Positions 1-8,647 of a DNA stretch of 64,000 nt are shown piece after piece; the first letter of the stretch is position 1; each line of letters begins with the position of its first letter. Below the pieces are notes generated by a model, which worked only from the letters and a program-made list of their open reading frames with translations, did no database searches and had not been told where the DNA came from. This DNA comes from an uncultured Paludibaculum sp. (GTDB lineage Bacteria > Acidobacteriota > Terriglobia > Bryobacterales > Bryobacteraceae): contig NZ_OY762269.1 of the NCBI RefSeq assembly GCF_963665245.1, forward strand, positions 2,672,501 through 2,736,500. The letters run 5' to 3'. Both the position numbers and the translations under genes were made by a program.

Positions 1-1614
1 TTAGGGTTTTGTCGCGTGTTGGAAAGGCGGTCCCGGAGCGGCCGCCCAGAACGCGCAGTGATGATCAACGTCGAAGTTCGTGAGCACCGCGTTTCCATCC
101 GGATGCAGCGACATCATCTGTCGGGCATCGCCATCGTACACCGGCCAGTAAGTGAGCCCTTCGCCGTTGGGATCACCGGTCTTCGCGAAATTCGTCCAAT
201 AGCGGATCATTTGATCGGAAAGCTGCTTCTGCGCCTCAGTCGCCGGGCCGGGCAGTCGGGTCATTTTGAACAGATACTGCAGTTCCGCTCCATGATAGGC
301 ACCCAGTGAGAGGCCGGACACCAGGCCCGCGCGGCCAAATGGAGCCGCCTGGTCGTTGAACTCATAGCGGAACACCATGGCGTGCCCGGCGAACGACAGC
401 GCCATCGGCGTCACCGCGCACCCCAACGGCGAGTAGTCGGTCAGCACGTCCGAGTACGCCAGCAGCGGGCTCGGGAAGTTGGCCACCGGGTACTCCTTCA
501 GAACCTGGGGCGCGAAAGGGCCGAACTGCGCGGCCACGATCACCTGATACGTCTGTGCGGTCATTGGCATTGGGACCTTCGCCGCCAACAGCATCGGACC
601 GGCGAACAACGCCATCTCGTCGTGATTCGATCCCATAAGTACAGGCATTTTGTTCCATTGGCCGGAACTCAGCGCCTCGGCCGGCAACACCGGCAGCAGG
701 CTATTGCCGAAGTTTGGGATGGCATTGAAACCCTTGCCGCCGCCCGGCACCGGCGACAGCGGCACAGCCTTGATCAGTTCCTCGGCCGCTTTCGAGCGCA
801 GGCAGTCGGCGTCGCTGCAGCTCAGTGCTTCGGCCACTGGAGCGCTCACCGCCAGCGCGTCGTCATGGCTGGACGCCGGGCAATAGGAACTCTCGATGAT
901 CGCCTTGTCGAAGAGCCCCGCCGACGACGGCGCGACCAGATGCGCGCAGATATCGATTCCGCCCGCCGACTCACCCTCCACCGTCACGTTGGAGGGATCA
1001 CCGCCAAAGGCCCGGATGTTCGACCGAACCCACCGCAGCGCGGCTTGCTGGTCCTGAAAGCCGAAGTTGCCTGAGGTGGGTTCGCCCGCCTCGGCATCAA
1101 GCGAGGGCGGCGCCAGGAATCCGAGCACATTCAGCCGGTAGTTGACCGTCACTACCACCACGCCCGTTTTGGCCACCATCTCGCTGGGATCGTACTCTGC
1201 TCCGGAACCGCGCTGGTTGCTGCCGCCGTGAATGAAGACGATCACGGGCCGAGGCCGGCCGATGCCGGGCCGCGTGGGACGGTAGACGTTTAGATAGAGG
1301 CAATCCTCACTGCCCTCGACACGCTGATTGCCAGCGGCGCCCCGGGACAACTGCGTGCAGGAACTGGCGAGCTTCGTCGCGTCCAGAACGCCGGTCCACT
1401 TCGCCGGCTCCACCGGAGCCTTCCACCGCAACTCGCCGACAGGCGGTGCCGCAAAGGGAATACCCAGGAACTTGTCGACTCCGCCATCTGTCTGGCCGCG
1501 CACAAACCCGCGTTCCGTACGGACGAACCCAACGACACCGGTGACTTCACTCTGCGCGGTCAAAGACACGGCGAATAGGATGCAGCCGAATAAGGTAATT
1601 CTGAAAGGCTTCAT
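1..1614 (-). CDS. Secreted type-B carboxylesterase
   Basis: This 537-residue protein is an alpha/beta-hydrolase of the carboxylesterase type-B/cholinesterase family. A Sec signal peptide covers about residues 1-20 and ends near LTAQ. The family signature EDCLYLNVYRP lies at 103-113, the oxyanion HGG at 129-131, and the nucleophile motif GESAGG holds Ser216. A downstream GAYHGAE segment probably supplies the catalytic His, and the acid probably lies in GSNHDEM. Length is normal for the family. It should hydrolyse ester bonds in the periplasm or outside the cell; the substrate cannot be told. The gene stands alone, with the terminator of the next minus-strand unit upstream of it. The stop codon occupies the first three bases of the window, so the gene is complete. 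Confidence 0.92.
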   Translation of the reverse strand: MKPFRITLFGCILFAVSLTAQSEVTGVVGFVRTERGFVRGQTDGGVDKFLGIPFAAPPVGELRWKAPVEPAKWTGVLDATKLASSCTQLSRGAAGNQRVEGSEDCLYLNVYRPTRPGIGRPRPVIVFIHGGSNQRGSGAEYDPSEMVAKTGVVVVTVNYRLNVLGFLAPPSLDAEAGEPTSGNFGFQDQQAALRWVRSNIRAFGGDPSNVTVEGESAGGIDICAHLVAPSSAGLFDKAIIESSYCPASSHDDALAVSAPVAEALSCSDADCLRSKAAEELIKAVPLSPVPGGGKGFNAIPNFGNSLLPVLPAEALSSGQWNKMPVLMGSNHDEMALFAGPMLLAAKVPMPMTAQTYQVIVAAQFGPFAPQVLKEYPVANFPSPLLAYSDVLTDYSPLGCAVTPMALSFAGHAMVFRYEFNDQAAPFGRAGLVSGLSLGAYHGAELQYLFKMTRLPGPATEAQKQLSDQMIRYWTNFAKTGDPNGEGLTYWPVYDGDARQMMSLHPDGNAVLTNFDVDHHCAFWAAAPGPPFQHATKP

Positions 1615-1701
1615 GGCATATCCAGAATCGTTCCGTATGGGCCCACGGGCATTCCAGAAATGTCACCTATGCGTAAAGATTTGTCACCGATGGCTGGACA
1701 C

Positions 1702-1742
1702 AAAAAAGCCGCCTCCGGCCCTCTTCAGGAACCGGAGGCGGC
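1702..1742 (-). terminator. Rho-independent terminator of the HEAT-repeat gene
   Basis: A perfect 11-bp stem (1708-1718 with 1732-1742) closes a 13-base loop. Read on the minus strand it is followed by six T residues at 1707-1702. It begins 12 bases after the stop codon of the HEAT-repeat gene, so it should end that transcription unit before the carboxylesterase gene. Confidence 0.85.
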
Positions 1743-1754
1743 CTTCTATCCCAA

Positions 1755-2453
1755 CTACCGTGGCCTGGTGGCCGACGTCTCTTCGCGGACGATCCCGCTC
1801 ATTGCAGCCAGACGTACCGGCTTCGGCACATCCGGCGCGCTCAACGCCGTGTAGAACGCCAGCGCCTGGTCGCGTTTGCCGGCGGCCAGCAGCCGTTCCG
1901 CGCAGACTAGGGAAGCGTCCGCTACGGCCATTTTGACCATGCCGGTGGTCTTGGGTAGAGCAGCCTGCAGGTCTTTCATCGAGGCCTCTCCGCCGATGCT
2001 GCCCAACGCGGACGCAGCCGCCCGAGCCAGATCGACATCGGAGCCGTGCATCATCTTGACCAGCGCCGGACCCGCCTTCGCGTCCCGCCGCTTCCCAATC
2101 GAGTTAACGACGCCGATCAACCGGACGCCCTTCAGTTTCGTCAGTGACGCGCGCAGCGCATCGTCGACCGAGGGATCGGCAATCGGCTCCAGGCCGTAGC
2201 GTGCGTAGACGCTCAGATGCTCGTTGTCCAGCAGCGCCGCCAGAGCGGGCACTGCCTCCTTCGCGCCCAGCTCGCCGAGCCGCACGCAGGCTTTCGCCTT
2301 CTGGAACTCGGTTGACTTGGCATCTTTCAGAAGGCCGAGCAGGCCGGCCGCGTCCATTGTGGCAATCGCGCCTTCCTGGAACTCAGGAGGCGGCTCCGGC
2401 GGCTTTGGCTTCGCGGGCTGTACCGCGGGTGCAGTGGGTGTTGTTTGCTGCAT
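1755..2453 (-). CDS. HEAT-repeat protein
   Basis: About 232 residues. The N-terminus is proline-rich and low-complexity (roughly residues 5-25). It is followed by tandem helical repeats of HEAT/PBS-lyase type, such as KACVRLGELGAKEAVPALAALL and AAASALGSIGG. I chose the ATG at 2453 because GGAG lies about nine bases upstream; the frame stays open further upstream but without a ribosome site. No signal peptide is seen, so it is probably cytoplasmic. It starts 16 bases after the oxidoreductase stop and is probably co-transcribed with it. HEAT solenoids are protein-interaction scaffolds. In related genomes such repeats often accompany sugar or glycoside metabolism genes, but no specific role can be assigned. 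Confidence 0.8.
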   Translation of the reverse strand: MQQTTPTAPAVQPAKPKPPEPPPEFQEGAIATMDAAGLLGLLKDAKSTEFQKAKACVRLGELGAKEAVPALAALLDNEHLSVYARYGLEPIADPSVDDALRASLTKLKGVRLIGVVNSIGKRRDAKAGPALVKMMHGSDVDLARAAASALGSIGGEASMKDLQAALPKTTGMVKMAVADASLVCAERLLAAGKRDQALAFYTALSAPDVPKPVRLAAMSGIVREETSATRPR

Positions 2454-2469
2454 GGTACGTCTCCTTCGT

Positions 2470-3747
2470 TCAGATCCGCCACGGTTCGCGATGGGCCCGC
2501 GACCGCATCCGGTTGGCAATCTCGTCGTTGGTGAATTCGCGTTTTTCCGTATCCCAGTTCAGCGTCTTGCCGCGCTGGTAGGCGATGAACGCCGCATGGC
2601 AGGTCACATGTGAGTTCGCCGCGGCCGCCGCGCTCGCGCTGGTCGATTGCCGCGTTTTGATGCAGCGGACCAGTTCCTTGACGTGATTCTCCAGAGCCAG
2701 AGCGGCCGATTCGGTGGGCCGCAGCAGCGGCTTGATGTTGTCCGAGCACGCGATCTTGGTCGCGTCGCCGGTCTCCACCCAGCCTTGGTCGCCTTCAATG
2801 CGGAAGCTGCAGGAACCGGTCTTCAGCGCGCCGTCCCAGGCGTTGTCGCGCATGACGAGCTTCACGCCGTTCGCGTACTTGCAGTTCACCTGATACGGGC
2901 CGACGTTCGTGCCCACGGGTTCATACTCCACCGGCTGCGTCTCGTCATAGCCGGCGGCCCAGTGACACAGGTCCACCGTATGCGAGCCCCATTCCAGAAT
3001 TCCGCCGCCATGGAAGTCATAGAAGTTGCGCCAGCCGCCGGTCACGTACGACGGGTGATAAGGACGCCACGGAGCGGGCCCCAGCCAGCGATCCCAATCC
3101 AATACCTGTTTGGGCGGCAGCTCTTCCGCTGCCAGCCAGTCGCGCCGGGGCAGGGGCGGCCAGTTCACCGACGGGCCGACATTGGCGTAGAGCGCCTGCA
3201 ATTTGCCCAGCGCGCCGGAGGTTAACAACTCCTTGCACAATTTGAAGTTGGCGCCGTTTCTTCTCTGGCAGCCTGCCTGGTACAGCCGGTTGTAGCGCCG
3301 GAAGGCATCGCCCAGTGCCCAACTTTCTTCAATCGTCATCGAGCACGGCTTCTCGCAATAGACATCCTTGCCGTGCTGCGCCGCGATGATGGAAAGCGGC
3401 GTGTGCCAGCGATCGCCGGTGGCGATGAGGACGGCATCAATGTCCTGGCGAGCCAGCAGTTCATACTGGTCGGCGTACATCTTGCAGTCGTTGTTGCCGT
3501 ACGTTTTGTCGGCGGTCGACTTGATGGCTTCGCGACGCGCATCGCGCACATCGCAGATGGCGACGAACCGTGCCTCGTCGATTTTGAGCAGTTTACTGAG
3601 TACGTGCGCGCCGCGGGAACCGATGCCGATTCCGCCGAAGACAATCTTGTCGCTGGGCGGAACGGCGCCGGCCCGTTGGCCGAGCACCAAGCTGGGGACG
3701 ATCATGGGCGCAATGGCGCTTTGGAGAACCTGACGTCTGGTAGTCAT
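2470..3747 (-). CDS. Gfo/Idh/MocA-family oxidoreductase, exported by Tat-like signal
   Basis: About 425 residues. The N-terminus MTTRRQVLQSAIAPMIV resembles a Tat leader (twin Arg then a hydrophobic stretch). A Rossmann fold follows with FGGIGIGSRG as the dinucleotide loop and a VYCEKPCS motif whose Lys is the family's catalytic or binding residue. The C-terminal alpha/beta domain carries the usual HTVDLCHWA-like segment. Such proteins oxidise or isomerise sugars and inositols with NAD(P). The ATG at 3747 has AAGG just upstream; a longer start at 3777 would place ten extra residues before the twin Arg. It is the first gene of a two-gene unit with the HEAT-repeat protein. Substrate unknown. 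Confidence 0.88.
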   Translation of the reverse strand: MTTRRQVLQSAIAPMIVPSLVLGQRAGAVPPSDKIVFGGIGIGSRGAHVLSKLLKIDEARFVAICDVRDARREAIKSTADKTYGNNDCKMYADQYELLARQDIDAVLIATGDRWHTPLSIIAAQHGKDVYCEKPCSMTIEESWALGDAFRRYNRLYQAGCQRRNGANFKLCKELLTSGALGKLQALYANVGPSVNWPPLPRRDWLAAEELPPKQVLDWDRWLGPAPWRPYHPSYVTGGWRNFYDFHGGGILEWGSHTVDLCHWAAGYDETQPVEYEPVGTNVGPYQVNCKYANGVKLVMRDNAWDGALKTGSCSFRIEGDQGWVETGDATKIACSDNIKPLLRPTESAALALENHVKELVRCIKTRQSTSASAAAAANSHVTCHAAFIAYQRGKTLNWDTEKREFTNDEIANRMRSRAHREPWRI

Positions 3748-3890
3748 GGCCTTGGTAATAAGAATTCTATACCTCATTAGCGCCTATGTCTCGGGTCTAT
3801 TGACCTCTCCCGAAACAAAAACAGCGCGGAGCCGAGAGAAGCCCCTCGCCACCGCGCCGTCCAAGTCCTGCCGGGTACCCAGTTAGTACG

Positions 3891-3907
3891 GCGGACGCTC
3901 CGTCCGC
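3891..3907. other. Short GC-rich hairpin between two minus-strand genes
   Basis: The stem GCGGACG/CGTCCGC (3891-3897 with 3901-3907) has a three-base loop. It lies 62 bases beyond the end of the ROK kinase gene. No T run follows on either strand, so it is at best a weak or Rho-assisted terminator. The rest of the 3748-3969 gap shows nothing I can identify. Confidence 0.3.
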
Positions 3908-3969
3908 AGCCTATCCCCAGGTCGGCTTTCCGCTGACCGGTCTCTCCGTCGAACCTCGAAGACCGTACC

Positions 3970-4989
3970 CTAAATCAGCCCACCCTGCCGGGCGATCTTC
4001 AGTGCCTCCACCGCCGCGCCGCGGGATCCGGCCGTGTCGCCATTCGGCATGATGTGAATGGGGATATCCGCCTGCTCGGCCCGCTGCTCCGGCATCCCGG
4101 CGCGGATCTCCGAGATGAACCAAGCCTGGAACGTGGCCGATGTCTCAATCGCCCCTCCGCCGACGATCAGTGCGTCCGGATCGAACGTATTCACCATCTC
4201 GTCGAAGAACACGCCCAGCGCGTGCGCCTGCACACGGAAGATCTCCTTGCACATCGGGTCGCCCTTCTCGGCTAGCCCGCGCACGGCCTTGGCCGCCTTG
4301 TGGATGTCGCCGAGCTTCTCCAGGTCATGATCCGGATACTTCTTGAAGAAGTAGGGGAGGAACGTCTTCTCAATGGCCGTCAGCGAACACAGAGCTTCCA
4401 GGTCGCCGATCCGGCCGCAGTTGCAGCGCGGCACCAGGCCTTCGATGCCACTGATGCTCTGGTACGGAATCAACACGTGGCCCAGCTCGCCGCCGAAGCC
4501 CTTGCGGCCCTTCAATACCTCGTCCTCGATAATCACGCCGCCGCCCAGGCCGGTGCCGACGATCGCCGAGATGGACGTCGACTTCGAACTCCCGCCAAAC
4601 AGCGAAAAATGGCCCCACAGCGCACCGGCATTCCCATCGTTCAGATAAGACACCGGCTTACCCAGCTTGAGGGCCAGATTCTCGCGGATGTCGTACCCCG
4701 CCCAGTTGTCGTGGACGAAATTGGTCGACCCCTTCGCGCTCAGCACGCCCGCCGCGCTCGCCGGACCGGGCGTATCCAGGCCCACCACGGCGACGTTGTC
4801 CATCGCCAGCCCGACCTTCTCCACCGCGATGCGCAGGCCGTCCGCGATCTGCTGCAGACAGATCTCCGGACCCTCCTTCGACCGCGCCGGATGCTCCTGC
4901 AGCCCCTCGATCAGAAACCGCTCGTCCGCGTCAATCAGAGTGTAGTTGACGGCTGTGCCGCCAAGGTCAACTCCAGCTACTACCTGCAT
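3970..4989 (-). CDS. ROK-family sugar kinase (glucokinase-like)
   Basis: 339 residues, the usual ROK length. The N-terminal phosphate loop is GVDLGGT (6-12). Sugar-binding motifs include LNDGNAGALWG (about 117-126), GTGLGGG (145-151) and GELGH (167-171). The family phosphorylates hexoses or amino sugars with ATP in the cytoplasm. The zinc site normally reads CxCGxxGCxE; here it is C189, C191, then Asp196 in place of the third Cys, with His171 retained. This is an unusual substitution, and the enzyme may bind metal weakly or differently. No helix-turn-helix domain is present, so it is a kinase rather than a ROK repressor. It is transcribed alone. Confidence 0.88.
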   Translation of the reverse strand: MQVVAGVDLGGTAVNYTLIDADERFLIEGLQEHPARSKEGPEICLQQIADGLRIAVEKVGLAMDNVAVVGLDTPGPASAAGVLSAKGSTNFVHDNWAGYDIRENLALKLGKPVSYLNDGNAGALWGHFSLFGGSSKSTSISAIVGTGLGGGVIIEDEVLKGRKGFGGELGHVLIPYQSISGIEGLVPRCNCGRIGDLEALCSLTAIEKTFLPYFFKKYPDHDLEKLGDIHKAAKAVRGLAEKGDPMCKEIFRVQAHALGVFFDEMVNTFDPDALIVGGGAIETSATFQAWFISEIRAGMPEQRAEQADIPIHIMPNGDTAGSRGAAVEALKIARQGGLI

Positions 4990-5054
4990 CGCTGCTACCT
5001 CGGTTGAATTGAAATCAGTACCCGAATTCTACACAGTAGCAGGACTCAGGGGTC

Positions 5055-5099
5055 TCATTCATACCGCCGTGCAACCAGCGGATCCACGCGCCTGGTATC
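5055..5099 (-). pseudogene. Relic of the 3' end of an ADOP permease gene
   Basis: Read on the minus strand, these bases encode DTRRVDPLVARRYE followed by a stop. This matches the C-terminal signature of the intact ADOP permease that ends at 5975 (RVDPVIALRYE plus stop). The match is also at DNA level, including the shared CTCATTCATACCGC at the stop end. No upstream permease sequence survives, so this is a remnant tip rather than a gene. Confidence 0.55.
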
Positions 5100-5247
5100 G
5101 CGATATCGTCGCTGCGCCGATGCGCAGACGCGAGTTCCCGGAGTTCCCTTGACGCCAGGCCGTCCGGGCGCCATGCTCATAGCAGCTGAACTGGAGATTC
5201 TCAAAGACCCGGAAATAGCACCGAATTACCGGCGGAGCCTCACAATT

Positions 5248-5961
5248 ATGTTGCGAAAACCTCTGTGCCCCTGGGCGCACCGAGTCGTTGGGGTGGTAGT
5301 CGCCTTGGCGGCCGGTTCATTGATGGCGCAGGATACGCGCTCGCGCGACCCGCGGCCCTTTGCCGCCGGGGAACCTCGGGCCGTGTCCGCCTCCGTTCGC
5401 GAGGCTCGGGACCGGCTCTTCCTGTCAACCAGTGAAGGGCTGCCGCCGTTGTCGGCAGACCCGCCCGGTGCTCCGCCCAGGGTCACAAAGGTCTCGAAGG
5501 TCCCTCTGGCTGAGTTGCCCATTGCCGAGTCGGACGTGATTCTCGTGGGGCGTATCGAGTCGTTAAGCCCGCATCTGGTGCCCGGGGGCACCGCCATCTA
5601 CACGGAATACCATGTCGATGTTGACTCAATTGTGAAGAATGCCGCCAGGTGGAAAGGCCCGGTCTGTGACGTCGTGGAGATCGGCGGCTCCGGCCTGACA
5701 CCTGACGGGCGGGCCCTCCGGCAGACGGCGATGGGATTCGGCAAGCAGATCGAGGCGGGCGCCGAGTACGTCATGTTCCTTCGCTACGTGGACAGGGCGG
5801 AGTGCTTCCGCATTGTGAAGCTCTGGCAGGTGCGCAATGGCGTCCTGGTGGCAACCGCCGACGACGACATAGGACGAGCCGCGGGCGGCACGTCGACCAT
5901 AAACGGCATGGCCGTGAAGGAAGCGCTGAAGACGATTCAGGTTCGAATTGGCCGGCAATAG
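5248..5961 (+). CDS. Secreted hypothetical protein
   Basis: 237 residues from the ATG at 5248. That start opens a clear signal peptide (MLRKPLCPW, then a hydrophobic core VVGVVVALAAGS, probable cleavage after MAQ). The frame is open further upstream but would bury the signal. The mature part begins with a charged, Arg-rich stretch. A single globular domain follows, containing a VILVGRIESL strand and a YTEYHVDVDSIVKN segment, which look like an all-beta fold. No catalytic motif or known family is recognised. The gene lies between an ADOP 3' relic and the 3' end of an intact, convergent ADOP gene. Confidence 0.7.
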   Translation: MLRKPLCPWAHRVVGVVVALAAGSLMAQDTRSRDPRPFAAGEPRAVSASVREARDRLFLSTSEGLPPLSADPPGAPPRVTKVSKVPLAELPIAESDVILVGRIESLSPHLVPGGTAIYTEYHVDVDSIVKNAARWKGPVCDVVEIGGSGLTPDGRALRQTAMGFGKQIEAGAEYVMFLRYVDRAECFRIVKLWQVRNGVLVATADDDIGRAAGGTSTINGMAVKEALKTIQVRIGRQ

Positions 5962-5974
5962 GCTGGGTCTTGCC

Positions 5975-8434
5975 TCATTCATACCGCAGCGCAATCACCG
6001 GATCCACGCGCATCGCCCGCCTGGCCGGAATCCAGCAGGCCACCAGCGACACCAGCAACAGCACGCCCGATACCGTCGCAAACGTCACCGGATCCTGCGG
6101 TTTCACGCCATACAGCAGCGACGCCAACAGCCGCGACAAACCGAACGCCCCGGCCAGGCCGATCACGACCCCCAGTCCGGCCAGCAGCATGCCTTGACGC
6201 ACCACCATCTTGAGGACATCCGACCCGCGAGCCCCCAGCGCCATCCGGATCCCGATCTCCTGCGCTCGCTGCTGCACCGAATACGACAGCATGCCGTAGA
6301 CGCCAATCGCCGCCAGCAATAGCGCAATTCCGGCGAACAGCGTCAGCAGCGTCATGTTGAAGTCTTCCCGAGCCGTGGACTCGCCCACCACTTCGGTCAT
6401 CGCCCGGACGTGCGCCACAGCCACGCCGCTATCGGCCTCCAGGACCTGCTGCCGCACGGCGGCGCTCACGGTGAGCGGATCCACCGACGTCTTCACCACC
6501 CAGCTCACCGGGATGATGGAGTTGTTCAACGCCATGAAGCTGTCCTTCAACTGCGACAGCGGGATGTACATCACCGGCGGAGCGTCGTTGCCCAGGCCGC
6601 CCTCCTTCACGTCGCCGACCACGCCCACGATCTCGCGCGGCTCCTCGGCGAAATCCGGCCCCATGCCCCGGCCGATGTCGATCCGCTCGCCCATCGGGCT
6701 GCCCTTCTTCCAGTAACGCTTCGAAAACGCTTCGTTGATCACCACCACCGGCGACGACAGCTTCGTGTCTCGTTCCGTGAAGGTCCGGCCCTGCACCAGC
6801 CGAATCTCCAGGGCTTTGAAATACTCGTCGGAGACGTACATCCAGCTCGCCCCTCCGGTGGACTGCGCTCCGCCTTCCAGCGGCCGGCCCACCACCGTGA
6901 AACCCAGTCCGAATCCGCCTTCCAAAGGCAGGAACGGGACGTTTGCCGCGGCCGTCACGCCCGGCACGGAGTGCAGGCGCCGCACCACCTCTCTGGTGAG
7001 CTGTTCCACACGATCGGTTTGCTTATACTTCGCGCCGGAAAGCGACGTTTCAAACGCCAGCACCTTCTGGGGAGTGAACCCCGCGTTCACCTGACGTAGA
7101 CCGGCGAAGGTCCGGATCAACAGGGCAGCGCCCACCAGCAGGATCAGGGCCAGCGCGATCTCGGTGACTACCAGCGCATTCCGGGCCCAGTGCCGCCGTC
7201 CGGTGCCCGAGCGCGACGAGGCTTCCTTCAACGTGCCATGCACGTCGGTCCGTGAGATCTGCAGGGCGGGGAAGAGTCCGAAGAGGATACCGGTCCCCAT
7301 CGCCACAGCCAAGGAGAACAGGAGGACGCGCCAGTCCAGCACGGTCGACTGGGCGAACTCTTCCGCCCTTGGTAGCCCGGTGGGGCTCAAGGCAATCAAT
7401 CCGCGGACCCCCCAGGCGCCCAGCACGAATCCGGCTATTCCGCCCATCAGCGCCAACAGGATGCTCTCCGTTAAAAGCTGTTGAATGATGCGCCAGCGGC
7501 CCGCGCCCAACGCCACGCGGATGGCCACTTCCCTCGACCGGTGCGTTGCCCGCGCCAGCAGCAGGTTGGCCACATTCGCACAGGCGATGAACAGCACCAG
7601 CGCGACGGCACCCAGAAGAATGAGCAGCGGCTTCTTCACGTCGCCCACCATCGACTCGGCCAGCGGCTCGGCCATGGCCGATTCCTGCTTCCCGATCGCC
7701 TTCGGGTACGCCGCCCGGAAGCGCTCCGCGGCGGCGGTCAGTTGCGACTGCAGCGCCTCAATCTGGACGCCTGGCTTCATCAGGCCCGCCACGAACAGGT
7801 AGTGCCCCTGGTTCGTCGAATTCGGATCCGCCTGCAGCGGCAGGAAGATCTCGGAGGGCGGATAGGACCGGAACGCAGGCCGCAGTACGCCAATCACCGA
7901 GTAGGCCTCTCCGTTCAGCACCAGCACCCGTCCGATGACCGAAGGATCGCCGCCAAAGCGCCGCTGCCACAACCCGTGGCTCAGCACGGCTACCATCGGA
8001 CCGTTGGGCCGGTCCTCCTCGGGCGAAAACACCCGGCCCAGTGCCGGCGTGGCGTCGAAGACCTGGAAGTAGTCGGCCGACACATGGATGCCCTTCACCT
8101 GCTCTGGCGTGCTGCCACCCGTCAGATTCAGCCCCGGCCCGGAGCTGTTGTAGGCGCAGATGTACTGCAATCCCGGCGTGTTTGCCTTCCAGGCCATGTA
8201 CTTGGGGATGGAGATCGACGGACTATTCCCGTTGGGGAACTTCAGATTGAGCCGCACCATGCGGTCGGCCTGGCTGTAAGGCAGCGGTTGCAGCAGGATG
8301 CCGTTGACTACGGAGAAGATGGCCGTGTTGGCGCCAATCCCCAGAGCCAGCGCGGCGACGGCCACAGCCGTGAATCCGGGGCTCCGGGCGAGCATCCGCA
8401 GGGCATGGCGTACGTCTTTGATCAGTTTCTCCAT
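5975..8434 (-). CDS. ADOP-family ABC permease (MacB/FtsX type)
   Basis: 819 residues. The first transmembrane helix follows a short start (LARSPGFTAVAVAALALGIGANTAIFS), the family hallmark. A MacB-type periplasmic domain and an FtsX domain with ACANVANLLLARATHRSREVA come next. The second half repeats this layout and ends GIRMALGARGSDVLKMVVRQG and finally ALRYE. This duplicated-permease architecture without a fused ATPase is the acidobacterial ADOP family; the transported substrate is unknown. Unlike the three other ADOPs in this window it lacks the N-terminal permease-prefix helices, and there is no adjacent PadR gene. It is divergent from the haloperoxidase across 213 bases. Confidence 0.9.
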   Translation of the reverse strand: MEKLIKDVRHALRMLARSPGFTAVAVAALALGIGANTAIFSVVNGILLQPLPYSQADRMVRLNLKFPNGNSPSISIPKYMAWKANTPGLQYICAYNSSGPGLNLTGGSTPEQVKGIHVSADYFQVFDATPALGRVFSPEEDRPNGPMVAVLSHGLWQRRFGGDPSVIGRVLVLNGEAYSVIGVLRPAFRSYPPSEIFLPLQADPNSTNQGHYLFVAGLMKPGVQIEALQSQLTAAAERFRAAYPKAIGKQESAMAEPLAESMVGDVKKPLLILLGAVALVLFIACANVANLLLARATHRSREVAIRVALGAGRWRIIQQLLTESILLALMGGIAGFVLGAWGVRGLIALSPTGLPRAEEFAQSTVLDWRVLLFSLAVAMGTGILFGLFPALQISRTDVHGTLKEASSRSGTGRRHWARNALVVTEIALALILLVGAALLIRTFAGLRQVNAGFTPQKVLAFETSLSGAKYKQTDRVEQLTREVVRRLHSVPGVTAAANVPFLPLEGGFGLGFTVVGRPLEGGAQSTGGASWMYVSDEYFKALEIRLVQGRTFTERDTKLSSPVVVINEAFSKRYWKKGSPMGERIDIGRGMGPDFAEEPREIVGVVGDVKEGGLGNDAPPVMYIPLSQLKDSFMALNNSIIPVSWVVKTSVDPLTVSAAVRQQVLEADSGVAVAHVRAMTEVVGESTAREDFNMTLLTLFAGIALLLAAIGVYGMLSYSVQQRAQEIGIRMALGARGSDVLKMVVRQGMLLAGLGVVIGLAGAFGLSRLLASLLYGVKPQDPVTFATVSGVLLLVSLVACWIPARRAMRVDPVIALRYE

Positions 8435-8647
8435 TGCGCCTTAGACGCACGACGAAGGCTTTCGTATGCGGCAACCCGCAAAGAAAGTCGGGCCAGGCCG
8501 CCGATCCGGCGGTAGCGAATCCGGAAAGGATGTCCCGAATCTTCCCCGAGCCACGCTTGTACTAGCGTCGGGGCAAGCCGGGCCCCGACGCACTACCCAA
8601 TCGTCCACGTTCCGGCCTCGGATTTCACACCATCGAGAGGAACCAAA

